Source: Halorubrum sp. DM2 (GTDB taxonomy: Archaea; Halobacteriota; Halobacteria; Halobacteriales; Haloferacaceae). Taken from it: a DNA stretch of 64,000 nt. Numbering within the stretch: position 1 is the first letter of the stretch; every line of letters starts with the position of its first letter. The translations under genes were made by a program, and so were the position numbers. Shown piece after piece: positions 42,141 through 50,837 of this stretch. The notes below the pieces were generated by a model. The model saw nothing but the letters and a program-made list of their open reading frames with translations. It was not told the DNA's origin and made no database searches. The stretch is taken from the NCBI RefSeq assembly GCF_901686465.1, contig NZ_LR594487.1:2927773-2991772 (forward strand). Reading direction: 5' to 3'.

Positions 42141-43136
42141 GTGACGCCAGACGCCGAGTTCGGCTACGAGCTGCTCGTCTGCCGGTACGCCGAGTTGGCC
42201 TGGCACCCGAGCGAGGGACCTCGACCCGCGATCGTCTCCCGCCAGCTCGGCACCAAGGAGCGCCGCTGGGACACGCTCGTGATCGAGGTCGACCCGGCGG
42301 CGTTCGCGGCGCGGCGCGCGTTCGGCGACCGGACCATCGACTCCGACCTCCTCCACGTCGTCCGCGGCGCGCCGGCCGAGTGGACGTGGTACCGCGACGC
42401 GCTGCCCGACCCCGGCTACCCGTGGCGGTACGTCAGACAGGCGGTCCACCGCGCCGCGGGCCGGGACCTGATCGAGAAGCGCCGCGACGGGAACCGGATC
42501 CAGATCCGCCGGACGCGACCGTACCCGGACTGGGTCGAGCGGATCGTCGCGGTCGAGAACAAGCCGGGTCTCGACCGCTCGGCCGCCGACCGTCTCGCCG
42601 AGCAGCTCGAACACGACGTGACGACCGCGCTGGCCGACGAGGCGTGGCTGGCGACCGAGACGACCGGCGAGCGCGTCGAGCCCGCCCTGCTTCGGGAGAT
42701 GCCGGTCGAGGCCGGCATCCTCGCGACGGACTTCTCTCAGGGCGTCGACGCCGACGTGACCGACGTTGCGTGGTACCCGAGCGACCTCTCGCCCGCGGAC
42801 GGCGAGCGCCGCGACGACGAGACCGAGACGCTGCGGTTGGAGATAGCCGAGCGCGCCTACGGTAAGGGATGGCGCTCGTATCACGACACGATGCGGCCCG
42901 ACTGTCGCCACTTCGAACTCCGCCGCGACGGGCGCGCGCTCGTCCCGCACTGCGCGGCGAAGGACAAGACCCCGACCGCCCGCGAGTGTTCCGGCTCCTG
43001 TCCCGAGTTCTCGCCGGAGCCGCCCCAGTGGCGGACGAAGGGGTGGCCGATCGAGGGCGGGCCGGGGAAGGGGTTCGAGCGGTTGTTGGCGCGGCGGCGG
43101 GAGCGCGAGCGAGACCGGGTCGAAAGGATTGAGTGA
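42141..43136 (+). CDS. DUF5787-like protein, probable Fe-S PD-(D/E)XK nuclease
   Basis: The 331-residue protein starts at a GTG. LLVCRYAELAW (Cys14) near the N terminus resembles the CxRxAWL segment of Cas4 nucleases. A PD-(D/E)XK-like motif is VAVENKP (Glu139, Lys141), followed by a helix with Gln155 (LAEQLEHDVTTAL). The C terminus carries Cys255, Cys271, Cys283 and Cys287 (CRHFELR, PHCAAK, ECSGSCPEF). One N-terminal and several C-terminal Cys around such a core is the layout of the Fe-S nuclease staple in Cas4/AddB. From memory the family is called DUF5787. Nuclease activity is inference. Confidence 0.6.
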   Translation: MTPDAEFGYELLVCRYAELAWHPSEGPRPAIVSRQLGTKERRWDTLVIEVDPAAFAARRAFGDRTIDSDLLHVVRGAPAEWTWYRDALPDPGYPWRYVRQAVHRAAGRDLIEKRRDGNRIQIRRTRPYPDWVERIVAVENKPGLDRSAADRLAEQLEHDVTTALADEAWLATETTGERVEPALLREMPVEAGILATDFSQGVDADVTDVAWYPSDLSPADGERRDDETETLRLEIAERAYGKGWRSYHDTMRPDCRHFELRRDGRALVPHCAAKDKTPTARECSGSCPEFSPEPPQWRTKGWPIEGGPGKGFERLLARRRERERDRVERIE

Positions 43137-43157
43137 GCGCCGGCCGCAAGTGGCCGT

Positions 43158-43367
43158 ATGCGGTTCCCAGACCCGTCACTCTCCGAGTACGCGGTCAACA
43201 CGGCGGTCGTGGTCCTCACGCTGGCCGTCCTCCAGTACACCGGCTGGCTCTCGGACGACCCCGCCGGACTCGACCCGGCGCTCCTCGTCGTGGTCGCGGT
43301 GACGTTCCCGGTCTTCACGTACCTGCTGGCCGTCCTCGCCGCGAACGTCCGCTGGATTCCGGAGTGA
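43158..43367 (+). CDS. Small two-helix membrane protein
   Basis: A 69-residue protein with two hydrophobic segments (NTAVVVLTLAVLQYTGWL about 14-31 and ALLVVVAVTFPVFTYLLAVL about 41-60). The first and last turns are charged. It is a short haloarchaeal membrane protein of unknown role. The start ATG is 22 bases after the preceding stop. Confidence 0.65.
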   Translation: MRFPDPSLSEYAVNTAVVVLTLAVLQYTGWLSDDPAGLDPALLVVVAVTFPVFTYLLAVLAANVRWIPE

Positions 43368-43422
43368 CAGACCGCCGGGGCCCCGTCGACGCCGTCGCAG
43401 TCGACGACACCGCTGCGCTCGA

Positions 43423-46400
43423 CTACGCCAGCGCGGCCGCCAGCTTCTCGACCGGGTGTACCGGCTCCGGCACCTCGCCGGGACCCTCCTCCAACTGCGT
43501 CCGGCAGGAGGTGCCGGGCGCGACCAGCGCGTCGCCGTCGCTCGCCGAGACCTGCTCGAACAGGTTTTCGCCGATGGCCTTACTCATCGCGTAGTGTTCG
43601 GCCTCGTAGCCGAACGAGCCGGCCATCCCGCAACAGGAGGTGTCGAGCGGGTCGACGCCGTAGCCGGCGCGCCGCAGCACGCCGACCGCGTGGTGGTCCT
43701 TCTTCGTCGCCTTCTGGTGACAGTGGCCGTGGTAGGTGAGCGCCTCGGCGGGCGCGTCGAGTGCGAGTGACTCGTCGAGCCGGAAGGCGTCGACGTACTC
43801 CATGACCCCGTAGGCGTTCTCCGAGACTGCGGCCACGTCGTCGTCGGGCACGTCGCTGGCGTCGCCGTCGAGTAAGTCGTGGTAGTCGGACTGGAGCATG
43901 ACGGCGTCAGAGGGCTCGACGACGACGACCTCCCACCCGTCCCGGACCTCGGGCGCGAGCGTCTCCACGGCGTCTCTGGCCGTCGCGCGCGACACGTCGA
44001 GCATCCCCTTCGAGTGGGGCGGGCGACCGCTGCCGTCGACGTCCGGAATCTCGACGTGGCAGTTCGCGGCCTCCAGCACGCGCACCGCGGCCTTCCCCGC
44101 GCCGGGGTTGACGTAGGTGGTGTACACGTCGGGGAACAAGAGTACGTCGCGGTCCGCCTCGTCGCGCGGGACGCCCGCGCCGCCGCGGGCCTCGAACCAG
44201 TCGGTGAGCGTCTCCGAGCGGAACTCGGGGAGGTCGCGCTCCCGCGCGATCCCGAGCGCCTTCTCCGCGAGGAGGCCGCTCCCGGGAATCTTGTTCGGGA
44301 GGTTCGAGAGGGGTGCGAGCGTCGAGGCGAGCGGCGCGAGGTCCTCGAAGCGACCGAGCAGCCGCGTGCGCAGGTCAAGCCCCTGCTCCTCGTGGTGGGC
44401 GTGTTCGACCTCCGCCTTCAGCTTCGCCATGTCGACGCCGCTCGGGCAGTCCACCTTACACCCCTTACAGCCGACACACAGGTCCATCACCTCGGTGACG
44501 AACTCGTCGTCGGTCGGGTCGTCGGGCAGTTCGCCGCTGATCGCGCCGCGGAGCATGTTGGCCCGGCCGCGGGTCGACTGGATCTCCTCCTCTGCGGCGC
44601 GGTAAGTCGGACACATGGTGCCGCCGGTCGTCTCCTGCGGCCCGCGGCAGCCGCCGCAGCCGTGACACAGCTCCACCATCCCCTGCATCCCGTTGTCGAT
44701 CGCCCACTCCATCGCGGGGTCGAAGCCGGCGTCGTACTCGTAGTCGGCGTCGAACCGGAGGTTCTCGCCCATGTCGTGGTCGCCGCAGACGTTCCCGGGG
44801 TTGAGCAGCCAGTCCGGGTCGAACGCGGTCTTTAACTCGCGGAACGCCTCCCACAGGTCGTCCCCGTACAGCTTCCGGTTCCACTGGGTGCGCGCGCGGC
44901 CGTCGCCGTGTTCGCCGGACACCGACCCGCCGAGCCGGACCACGGCGTCGGTGACGCGGTCGGCGATGTCGACCATCGCCTCGACGTCGTCGACCTCTTT
45001 CGTGTTGATCAGCGGCCGGATGTGTAACACGCCCGGCCCGGCGTGCGCGTAGAAGGTGGCGAACGTGTCGTTGTCTTCGAGTATCTGCTGGAACTCGCGC
45101 GTGTACTCGGGGAGGTGTTCGGGCGGGATGGCGCAGTCCTCGATGAAGGAGATGTGTTTCTCGTCGGTGGTGCGGGAGAGTAAGATCGGGAGCCCCGCCT
45201 TCCGCATCTTCCAGAAGCGGTCGCGCTCGTCGGGCTCGTGCGCCTCTAAGGCGTCGACCGCGCGCCGCGGCTGGCCCGTCGTCTCGGCCGCGCCGTCGCC
45301 CGGCTCGGCCGCCGTCTCCGGGACGACCGCGTCGTTCGCGGCTCCGTCTCCGTCCGCGTCGCCCTCATCCGCCCCGTCCGCGCGGTCGCCGCCCCCGTCC
45401 GCCGGGACGCCCACGCGGTCCGCGATGAGGTCGGCGACCTTCCGACGGCCCTCCGCGTCGCTCTCGGCGTAGAACTCGACGAGCAGCACCGAGTCGGTGC
45501 CGTCGGGGAGCATGCCGACGACGTCCTCGAACTCCGGCGTGTCGGCCGCGAGCCCGAGGAGGACGTCGTCCATCACCTCGACCGCGGCGGGGTCGTGTTC
45601 GAGACACGCCGCCACGTCCTCCATCGCGTCGAGGAGGTCGTCGTACGTCAGCAGTGCCACCGACTTCGTCGCCGGGACCTCGACGAGCGAGACGGTCGCC
45701 TCCGTCACGGTCGCGAGCGTCCCCTCGCTGCCGGCCATCAGGCGGCCGAGGTTGACGACCCCTTCCTCGCCGTACTCGCCGCGGTACTCCGCGAGCAGGC
45801 GGTCGAGGTTGTAGCCGGAGACGTTCCGTTTCAGTTCGGGGTACCGCTCGTCGATCCGGTCCGCCTCCTCGTCGAGGATCCGAACGATCTCCGCGTGAAT
45901 CCGCGGCAGGAGGTCGTCGGCGTCCGGGTCCGCCGACTCCCGTAACTCTTCGACCGCGACCTCGCCGAACGTCGTCGCGGTGCCGTCGGCGAGGACGGCC
46001 TCGACCTCCTCGACGTAGTGGTCCGTCTTCCCGTACTTCAGCGAGTGGGAGCCGGTGGAGTTGTTCCCGATCGCGCCGCCGAGCGCGGACTTGTCGCGCC
46101 ACGCGGGGTCCGGAGCGAACTTCAGGCCGTCCGCCTCGACCGCGGCGTTGAGGTCGCCGACGTACGCGCCCGCCTGCGCTCGGGCGGTCCTCGCGTCCGG
46201 GTCGGTCTCGATCACCGCGTCCATCTCGCCGGTGAGGTCGAGGACGACCGCCTCGTTGACGGTCTGGCCCGCCAGCGAGGTGCCGCCGCCGCGGGGGAGG
46301 ACGGGGATCCCCTCGCCGAAGCAGTACTCGTGGACGGCCGCGACGTCCGCGGTCGACTCCGGGATCACGACGCCGATCGGGGTGACCTCGTACGCAGAGG

Positions 46401-46554
46401 CGTCGGTCGCGTACAGCCGCTTCGAGTAGTCGTCGAAGCGCACGTCCCCGTCGACGCGGCGGTCGAGCGCGTCGACGAGGTCCGGCCGCTCCACGTCGCC
46501 GCCGGCGTAGTCGAAATTCCCGCCGTCCGTCGGGTCCGGCGTGTTGGTCGCCAT
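43423..46554 (-). CDS. D-lactate dehydrogenase-type FAD/Fe-S fusion (GlcD-GlcF like)
   Basis: The 1043-residue protein has an FAD_binding_4 domain with LPRGGGTSLAGQTVNE (about 86-101), ALGGAIGNNSTGSHSLKYGK and RLMAGSEGTLATVTEATVSL. The FAD-linked oxidase C-terminal domain follows and contains an acidic Ala/Gly/Asp insert at about 386-428. Then come LCHGCGGCRGPQETTGGTMC and DLCVGCKGCKVDCPSG for Fe-S clusters, and a CCG domain with YHGHCHQKATKKDHHAVGVL and SCCGMAGSFGYEAEHY. The order equals YdiJ/Dld-II and glycolate oxidase GlcD+GlcF fusions. Its divergent partner is the L-lactate Lut system, so D-lactate oxidation is the best guess. Confidence 0.87.
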   Translation of the reverse strand: MATNTPDPTDGGNFDYAGGDVERPDLVDALDRRVDGDVRFDDYSKRLYATDASAYEVTPIGVVIPESTADVAAVHEYCFGEGIPVLPRGGGTSLAGQTVNEAVVLDLTGEMDAVIETDPDARTARAQAGAYVGDLNAAVEADGLKFAPDPAWRDKSALGGAIGNNSTGSHSLKYGKTDHYVEEVEAVLADGTATTFGEVAVEELRESADPDADDLLPRIHAEIVRILDEEADRIDERYPELKRNVSGYNLDRLLAEYRGEYGEEGVVNLGRLMAGSEGTLATVTEATVSLVEVPATKSVALLTYDDLLDAMEDVAACLEHDPAAVEVMDDVLLGLAADTPEFEDVVGMLPDGTDSVLLVEFYAESDAEGRRKVADLIADRVGVPADGGGDRADGADEGDADGDGAANDAVVPETAAEPGDGAAETTGQPRRAVDALEAHEPDERDRFWKMRKAGLPILLSRTTDEKHISFIEDCAIPPEHLPEYTREFQQILEDNDTFATFYAHAGPGVLHIRPLINTKEVDDVEAMVDIADRVTDAVVRLGGSVSGEHGDGRARTQWNRKLYGDDLWEAFRELKTAFDPDWLLNPGNVCGDHDMGENLRFDADYEYDAGFDPAMEWAIDNGMQGMVELCHGCGGCRGPQETTGGTMCPTYRAAEEEIQSTRGRANMLRGAISGELPDDPTDDEFVTEVMDLCVGCKGCKVDCPSGVDMAKLKAEVEHAHHEEQGLDLRTRLLGRFEDLAPLASTLAPLSNLPNKIPGSGLLAEKALGIARERDLPEFRSETLTDWFEARGGAGVPRDEADRDVLLFPDVYTTYVNPGAGKAAVRVLEAANCHVEIPDVDGSGRPPHSKGMLDVSRATARDAVETLAPEVRDGWEVVVVEPSDAVMLQSDYHDLLDGDASDVPDDDVAAVSENAYGVMEYVDAFRLDESLALDAPAEALTYHGHCHQKATKKDHHAVGVLRRAGYGVDPLDTSCCGMAGSFGYEAEHYAMSKAIGENLFEQVSASDGDALVAPGTSCRTQLEEGPGEVPEPVHPVEKLAAALA

Positions 46555-46638
46555 GCGAGTCTCTCACGGTCGAGCGATGAAAAAGGCACCTCCGATCCCG
46601 CCGCAACATCCAACACGGAGGCTGCCGAACCGATCCCC
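46555..46638. promoter_or_regulatory. Divergent lactate promoter region
   Basis: The 84 bases between the D-lactate dehydrogenase-type gene and lutC must carry both promoters. A minus-strand CTTTTTCAT at about 46580-46590 lies 27-35 nt from the minus start. No clear plus-strand TATA is seen, so lutC may depend on an activator. CAACATCCAACAC is a candidate operator half-site pair. Confidence 0.4.
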
Positions 46639-47220
46639 ATGTCAACTACCGACACGTCGACGTTCACGGGGCGACTCGACGACTTCGGGGTCACCGTCTC
46701 CGAGGGGTCGGCGGGGGAGTGCGCGTCGCTGATCGACGACGCCGCGGGCGAGCCGGCGGTCGGGGTGCCGCTGGGGAGGTCTGGACCGGACGCGCTCGCC
46801 GATTCGGCGGCGTCGCTGCCGGAGCGCGTCGCGACCGACCCGACGACCGCCGACCTGCGCGCCGCGCACACGGGCGTCACCGCGGCGTCGCTCGGGATCG
46901 CCAGCTACGGGAGCGTCGCGATCGAGGCCGACGCCGACGGGACGGAGCCGGTGAGCCTCTTCGTCGACCGCCACGTCGTCGTCCTCCGCGAGACCGACCT
47001 CGTGCCCGGCGTCCCCGACGCCTTCGCGTGGCTCGGCCCGCGGGCCCGCGACGAGTCGGTCGACGTGGTGTTCGCGACCGGGCCGAGCGCGACCGCGGAC
47101 ATGGGCGGGCTCGTCCACGGCGCGCACGGCCCGAAGGAGGTCCACGTGGTCCTGATACGCGAGGACGACGCGGACGGCGACTCGCTCGGGGCGACCGACG
47201 GGGCGGGGGTGGGGAAATGA
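46639..47220 (+). CDS. lutC: LutC-type LUD-domain protein
   Basis: The 193-residue protein is a LUD domain: a VSLFVDRHVVVLRETDLVPG strand-turn, SVDVVFATGPSATADMGGLV with the conserved ATGPSxTADIxG signature, and HGPKEVHVVLI. LutC assembles with LutA and LutB to oxidise L-lactate to pyruvate. The N terminus is shorter and more acidic than bacterial LutC. It overlaps lutBA by ATGA at 47217-47220. Confidence 0.88.
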   Translation: MSTTDTSTFTGRLDDFGVTVSEGSAGECASLIDDAAGEPAVGVPLGRSGPDALADSAASLPERVATDPTTADLRAAHTGVTAASLGIASYGSVAIEADADGTEPVSLFVDRHVVVLRETDLVPGVPDAFAWLGPRARDESVDVVFATGPSATADMGGLVHGAHGPKEVHVVLIREDDADGDSLGATDGAGVGK

Positions 47221-49487
47221 GCAGCGACGCCGACGCCGCAACCGACGCGTCGACCGGACCGAAGCGGGAGACGAAGGCCGAGCGGATCCGCGAGCTACTG
47301 GCGACCGAGGGCGACGCCGTGGCGGCGAACACCCGCGGGTTCAACGCGGGACGCTACGAGTCGACCGGCCGCCTCGACGGCTACGAGGCGCTGAAAGACG
47401 AGGCGCGGGCGATAAAGGAGGACGCAATCGAGCGGCTCCCCGACCTCATCGACGAGGTGCGAGAGACGGTGGAGGCGAACGGCGGGACCGTCTACCTCGC
47501 CGACGACGCCGCCGACGCGAACCGGTACATCCGCGAGGTCGCGGCCGAGCGGGACGCCGAGCGCGCGATCAAGTCGAAGTCGATGACCTCCGAGGAGATC
47601 GAGGTGAACGACGCGCTCGACGCGGACGGCGTCGAGGTCGTCGAGACCGACCTCGGCGAGTGGGTGCTCCAGCTGGCCGACGAGGAGCCGTCCCACATCG
47701 TCGCGCCGGCGATCCACAAGTCCCGCGAGGGGATCTCGGAGCTGTTCGCCGAGCGGTTCGACCTCGACGACCAGCCGGAGACGGCCGAGGAGCTCACGAT
47801 GTTCGCCCGCGAGCGCCTCGGCGACCTGATCGAGGACGCCGACCTCGGGATGACCGGCGCGAACTTCATCGCGGCCGACTCGGGCACCATGCTACTGGTG
47901 ACGAGCGAGGGCAACGCCCGGAAGACGGTGACCGCGACGGACACCCACGTCGCCGTCGCGGGCGTCGAGAAGCTCGTGCCGACCGTGGAGGAGTTCGCGC
48001 CGTTCGTCGAGCTGATCGGGCGCTCGGGGACCGGTCAGGACGTGACCTCTTACATCTCGACGCTGACGCCGCCCGTCGGCTCGCCCGTGCCCGACTTCGA
48101 GGCCGACGAGACGCCCCTCGCGGACGGTTCCGAGGACGACCGCGCGTTCCACCTCGTCTTAATCGACAACGGCCGGCTGGCGATGCGCGACGACGAGACG
48201 CTGAAGGAGACGCTGTACTGCATCCGGTGTTCCGCCTGCTCGAACGCCTGCGGCAACTTCCAGAGCGTCGGCGGCCACGCGTTCGGCGGCGAGACGTACT
48301 CCGGCGGCATCGCCACGGGCTGGGAGGCGGGGATCGAGGGGCTCGACACCGCCGCCGAGTTCAACGACCTCTGTACCGGCTGCTCGCGCTGCGTGCCGGC
48401 GTGTCCGGTCGGTATCGACATCCCGTGGATCAACACCGCGGTCCGCGACCGGATCAACCGCGGCGAGGCGGACCCGAGCCAGCTCGACTGGGCGTTCGAG
48501 GAGCTGGTGCCCGACGAGGAGCCGGGCGGACTCGACCTCGGGACGCGACTCGTGGGCAACTACGCGACGCTCGCGGAGTGGGGCCATAAGACCGCGCCGG
48601 TCGCGAACCGCCTCGCGAACTTCGGTCCGGCTCGCGCGCTCGCCGAGCGGGTCGTCGGGATCGACCGCCGCCGCGACCTCCCCGAGTTCGCGCGCGAGTC
48701 GCTCGTCGAGTGGTTCGCGGACAGGGGCGGGAGCGCGGTCGACCCGGACGAGGCCGACCGCGAGGCCGTCGTCTACCCCGACACCGCGACGAACTACGTC
48801 GACGTCGAGCGCGGGAAGGCGACGGTCCGCGCGCTGGAGGCGCTGGGGGTTCACGTCCGAGTCCCCGACCTCCCCGGCAGCGGGCGGCCGCCGCTCTCGC
48901 AGGGGATGGTCGCCACCGCCGAGGCGGCGGCCGGGGACGTGTACGCCGGGCTGGCACCCCACCTCGACGCCGGGCGCGACGTGGTCGTGATCGAGCCGAG
49001 CGACCTCGCGACGTTCCGCCGCGAGTACGAGCGGTTCCTCCCGGCCGACTCCCACGAGCGGCTCGCGGGCGCGAGCTACGACGCGATGGAGTACGTGTTC
49101 GGCCTGCTGGAGGCGGGCGGCGACCCGGCGGCGCTGCGCGCGCCCGCCGAGGGGACCGGGCCGGTTGCGGCCGGCCGGCGGCTCGCGTACCACCCGCACT
49201 GTCAGGCCCGCACGGTCGAGGTGGGCGAGTACGCGACCGCAACCTTAGAGCGCCTCGGTTACGACGTGCGCGTCTCGGACACGGAGTGTTGCGGGATGGC
49301 GGGTTCGTTCGGCTACAAGACCGACTACTACGAGCTGAGCATGGACGTCGGCGAGCCGCTCCGCGAGCAGTTCGGCGACACCGAGCGCACCGTCGTCGCG
49401 CCCGGCACGTCCTGTACCGAACAGCTCGACGCCCTGCTGGAGTCGACGCCGATGCACCCCATCGAGGTCATCGCTCCGCGGGAGTGA
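47217..49487 (+). CDS. lutB: LutB-LutA fusion of the L-lactate utilisation complex
   Basis: The 756-residue protein joins LutB and LutA. Residues 1-330 are the LUD part (LGMTGANFIAADSGTMLLVT with SEGNARK). Two ferredoxin-like motifs follow: YCIRCSACSNACGNFQSVGG and DLCTGCSRCVPACPVGIDIP. From about 500 is the LutA/CCG part with YHPHCQARTVEVGEYATATL and ECCGMAGSFGYKTDYYEL. LutA and LutB are separate in Bacillus. The final CCG domain is homologous to that of the divergent D-lactate dehydrogenase-type protein. Sole product of the operon with lutC. Confidence 0.88.
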   Translation: MSSDADAATDASTGPKRETKAERIRELLATEGDAVAANTRGFNAGRYESTGRLDGYEALKDEARAIKEDAIERLPDLIDEVRETVEANGGTVYLADDAADANRYIREVAAERDAERAIKSKSMTSEEIEVNDALDADGVEVVETDLGEWVLQLADEEPSHIVAPAIHKSREGISELFAERFDLDDQPETAEELTMFARERLGDLIEDADLGMTGANFIAADSGTMLLVTSEGNARKTVTATDTHVAVAGVEKLVPTVEEFAPFVELIGRSGTGQDVTSYISTLTPPVGSPVPDFEADETPLADGSEDDRAFHLVLIDNGRLAMRDDETLKETLYCIRCSACSNACGNFQSVGGHAFGGETYSGGIATGWEAGIEGLDTAAEFNDLCTGCSRCVPACPVGIDIPWINTAVRDRINRGEADPSQLDWAFEELVPDEEPGGLDLGTRLVGNYATLAEWGHKTAPVANRLANFGPARALAERVVGIDRRRDLPEFARESLVEWFADRGGSAVDPDEADREAVVYPDTATNYVDVERGKATVRALEALGVHVRVPDLPGSGRPPLSQGMVATAEAAAGDVYAGLAPHLDAGRDVVVIEPSDLATFRREYERFLPADSHERLAGASYDAMEYVFGLLEAGGDPAALRAPAEGTGPVAAGRRLAYHPHCQARTVEVGEYATATLERLGYDVRVSDTECCGMAGSFGYKTDYYELSMDVGEPLREQFGDTERTVVAPGTSCTEQLDALLESTPMHPIEVIAPRE

Positions 49488-49589
49488 CGGCTCCCCGACC
49501 CGCGAAACACCGGAACGTCCGACCCGCGGGACTCCGGGGCGGCCGACCCGCGAGACCGCGGAGCGTCCGACGCGCGTCGTTCGACAACG

Positions 49590-49600
49590 AACGCTTAATA
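49590..49600 (+). promoter_or_regulatory. TATA box of the PRC-barrel gene
   Basis: CGCTTAATAGG lies about 29 nt before the ATG at 49625, supporting that start. Confidence 0.6.
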
Positions 49601-49624
49601 GGCGCGCTCGTGACCGTATCGAGT

Positions 49625-49939
49625 ATGAACGCAGCCCCCGAAGAGATCACGTCGCTCGTCGGCCGCGAGGTGTACTCCAGCAACGGCGTCTTCGTCGGAG
49701 AGATCGAAGACATCCAACTCGACTTAGACGCCCGCGCCGTGACAGGCCTCGCGCTCGCCGAACTCAACCACGAGCTGTTCGCCGGGGAGGTGGGCGGCTC
49801 GACCGGCGTCATCGTCCCGTACCGCTGGGTCCGCGCCGTCGGCGACATCGTTCTGGTCAACGACGTGATCGAGCGCTACGACGCCGGCGAACCGGAGGAA
49901 GAGGCGGCCGAAATCGAAGCCCCCTCGGAGACTAGATAG
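49625..49939 (+). CDS. PRC-barrel domain protein
   Basis: The 104-residue protein begins ITSLVGREVYSSNGVFVGEI and continues with EDIQLDLDARAVTGLALAEL, then GGSTGVIVPYRWVRAVGDIV, the PRC-barrel pattern shared with RimM and photosynthetic reaction-centre H subunits. Archaeal single-domain PRC proteins are often near ribosome or cell-division genes, and one family (CdpB) positions FtsZ in haloarchaea. This member could be such a protein, but that is inference. C-terminal acidic tail. Confidence 0.82.
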   Translation: MNAAPEEITSLVGREVYSSNGVFVGEIEDIQLDLDARAVTGLALAELNHELFAGEVGGSTGVIVPYRWVRAVGDIVLVNDVIERYDAGEPEEEAAEIEAPSETR

Positions 49940-49977
49940 GGGCGTCCCGGTCCGCTTCGTTTGTTTCCGCCCCCGTC

Positions 49978-50304
49978 TCAGAACGGGAGCGCGTCGCGCA
50001 GGCTGGCGATCACGCCGCGCTCCTCGCGACGCGCCTCGTCGAACACCGGGTAGAGCGCGTTGAGCAGCGCCGTCTCGTTTTCGAACTCCCGTTGCGGCAC
50101 GCGGTCGAGCGCGTCCGAGACGGTGATCGACCGCCCGTGCGCGTCGTAGGGGATCGACTGGTCGCCGAGCGCGTCGCGGAGCTCCGCGGCCGTCGCGGGA
50201 AACGACACCTCCGCCTCGTCGATCCGGGCGTCGAGGGCCGCGATGCCGAACTCGATCGCCTCGGGCTCGTCGGTATCGCCGCCGCCGGGTGGCCGTGCTG
50301 CCAT
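49978..50304 (-). CDS. Haloarchaeal DUF5789-like protein
   Basis: The 108-residue acidic protein has FGIAALDARIDEAEVSFPAT, ELRDALGDQSIPYDAHGRSI and REERGVIASLRDALPF. It resembles a haloarchaeal family I remember as DUF5789. The two homologous-looking ends (both DALPF/LRSALPF) recur at the end of the next minus-strand protein, 50838-51539, whose last residues are LRSALPF. Function unknown. Confidence 0.65.
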   Translation of the reverse strand: MAARPPGGGDTDEPEAIEFGIAALDARIDEAEVSFPATAAELRDALGDQSIPYDAHGRSITVSDALDRVPQREFENETALLNALYPVFDEARREERGVIASLRDALPF

Positions 50305-50347
50305 CGGCGCGGCCTACTTCCTCCGGCGGCTTGAAACCTTGTTCTTC

Positions 50348-50764
50348 TCACTCGGGGACCGACTCGGTCGGCGGGGCCGCGTCGACGACGGCGAGTTCCA
50401 CGCCGTCCCCGGACCGGTCGAAGGCGGCGATCGACTCCTCGTCGTACGGCGGGACGGCGACGAGCACCACGCCCGCGAGATCGTCGGTCCGCGACACGCC
50501 GAGGAAGCCGTCCGGGTGCGAGAGGAACCGCGCGCCGCCCTCGCCGGCCGGCGTCCCGAGGTCGACCCCGAACACGGAGCTGACCGAGCCCCCCACCGAC
50601 GGCAGGGTGAAGTGGGTCACCACCGGCGTCTCCGGGTCGAGACCGAGGTCGGTCTCGAACTCGCCGGCGGGCGTCGCAGAGAGCCGGAGGTTCACCTCGT
50701 CGGGGTCCTCGCTCGCGGCGCGCTCCCGGAGCACGGTCAACAGGTCGCGGGTGACGTAGATCAC
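50348..50764 (-). CDS. Haloarchaeal hypothetical protein
   Basis: The 138-residue protein starts most plausibly at GTG 50764, giving MIYVTRDLLTVLRERAASED; an ATG at 50791 would add nine residues. It has VNLRLSATPAGEFETDLGLD and GVVLVAVPPYDEESIAAFDR. Beta-strand content is high and no known motif is seen. It lies between other small minus-strand genes and may be co-transcribed with them. Confidence 0.6.
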   Translation of the reverse strand: MIYVTRDLLTVLRERAASEDPDEVNLRLSATPAGEFETDLGLDPETPVVTHFTLPSVGGSVSSVFGVDLGTPAGEGGARFLSHPDGFLGVSRTDDLAGVVLVAVPPYDEESIAAFDRSGDGVELAVVDAAPPTESVPE

Positions 50765-50837
50765 TGTTCGAGCGTCGCTACGGGACGGCACCTCAAAAGG
50801 ACACGCACGAGTCGGCGTCGGCTCGACGGGGCTTCAC

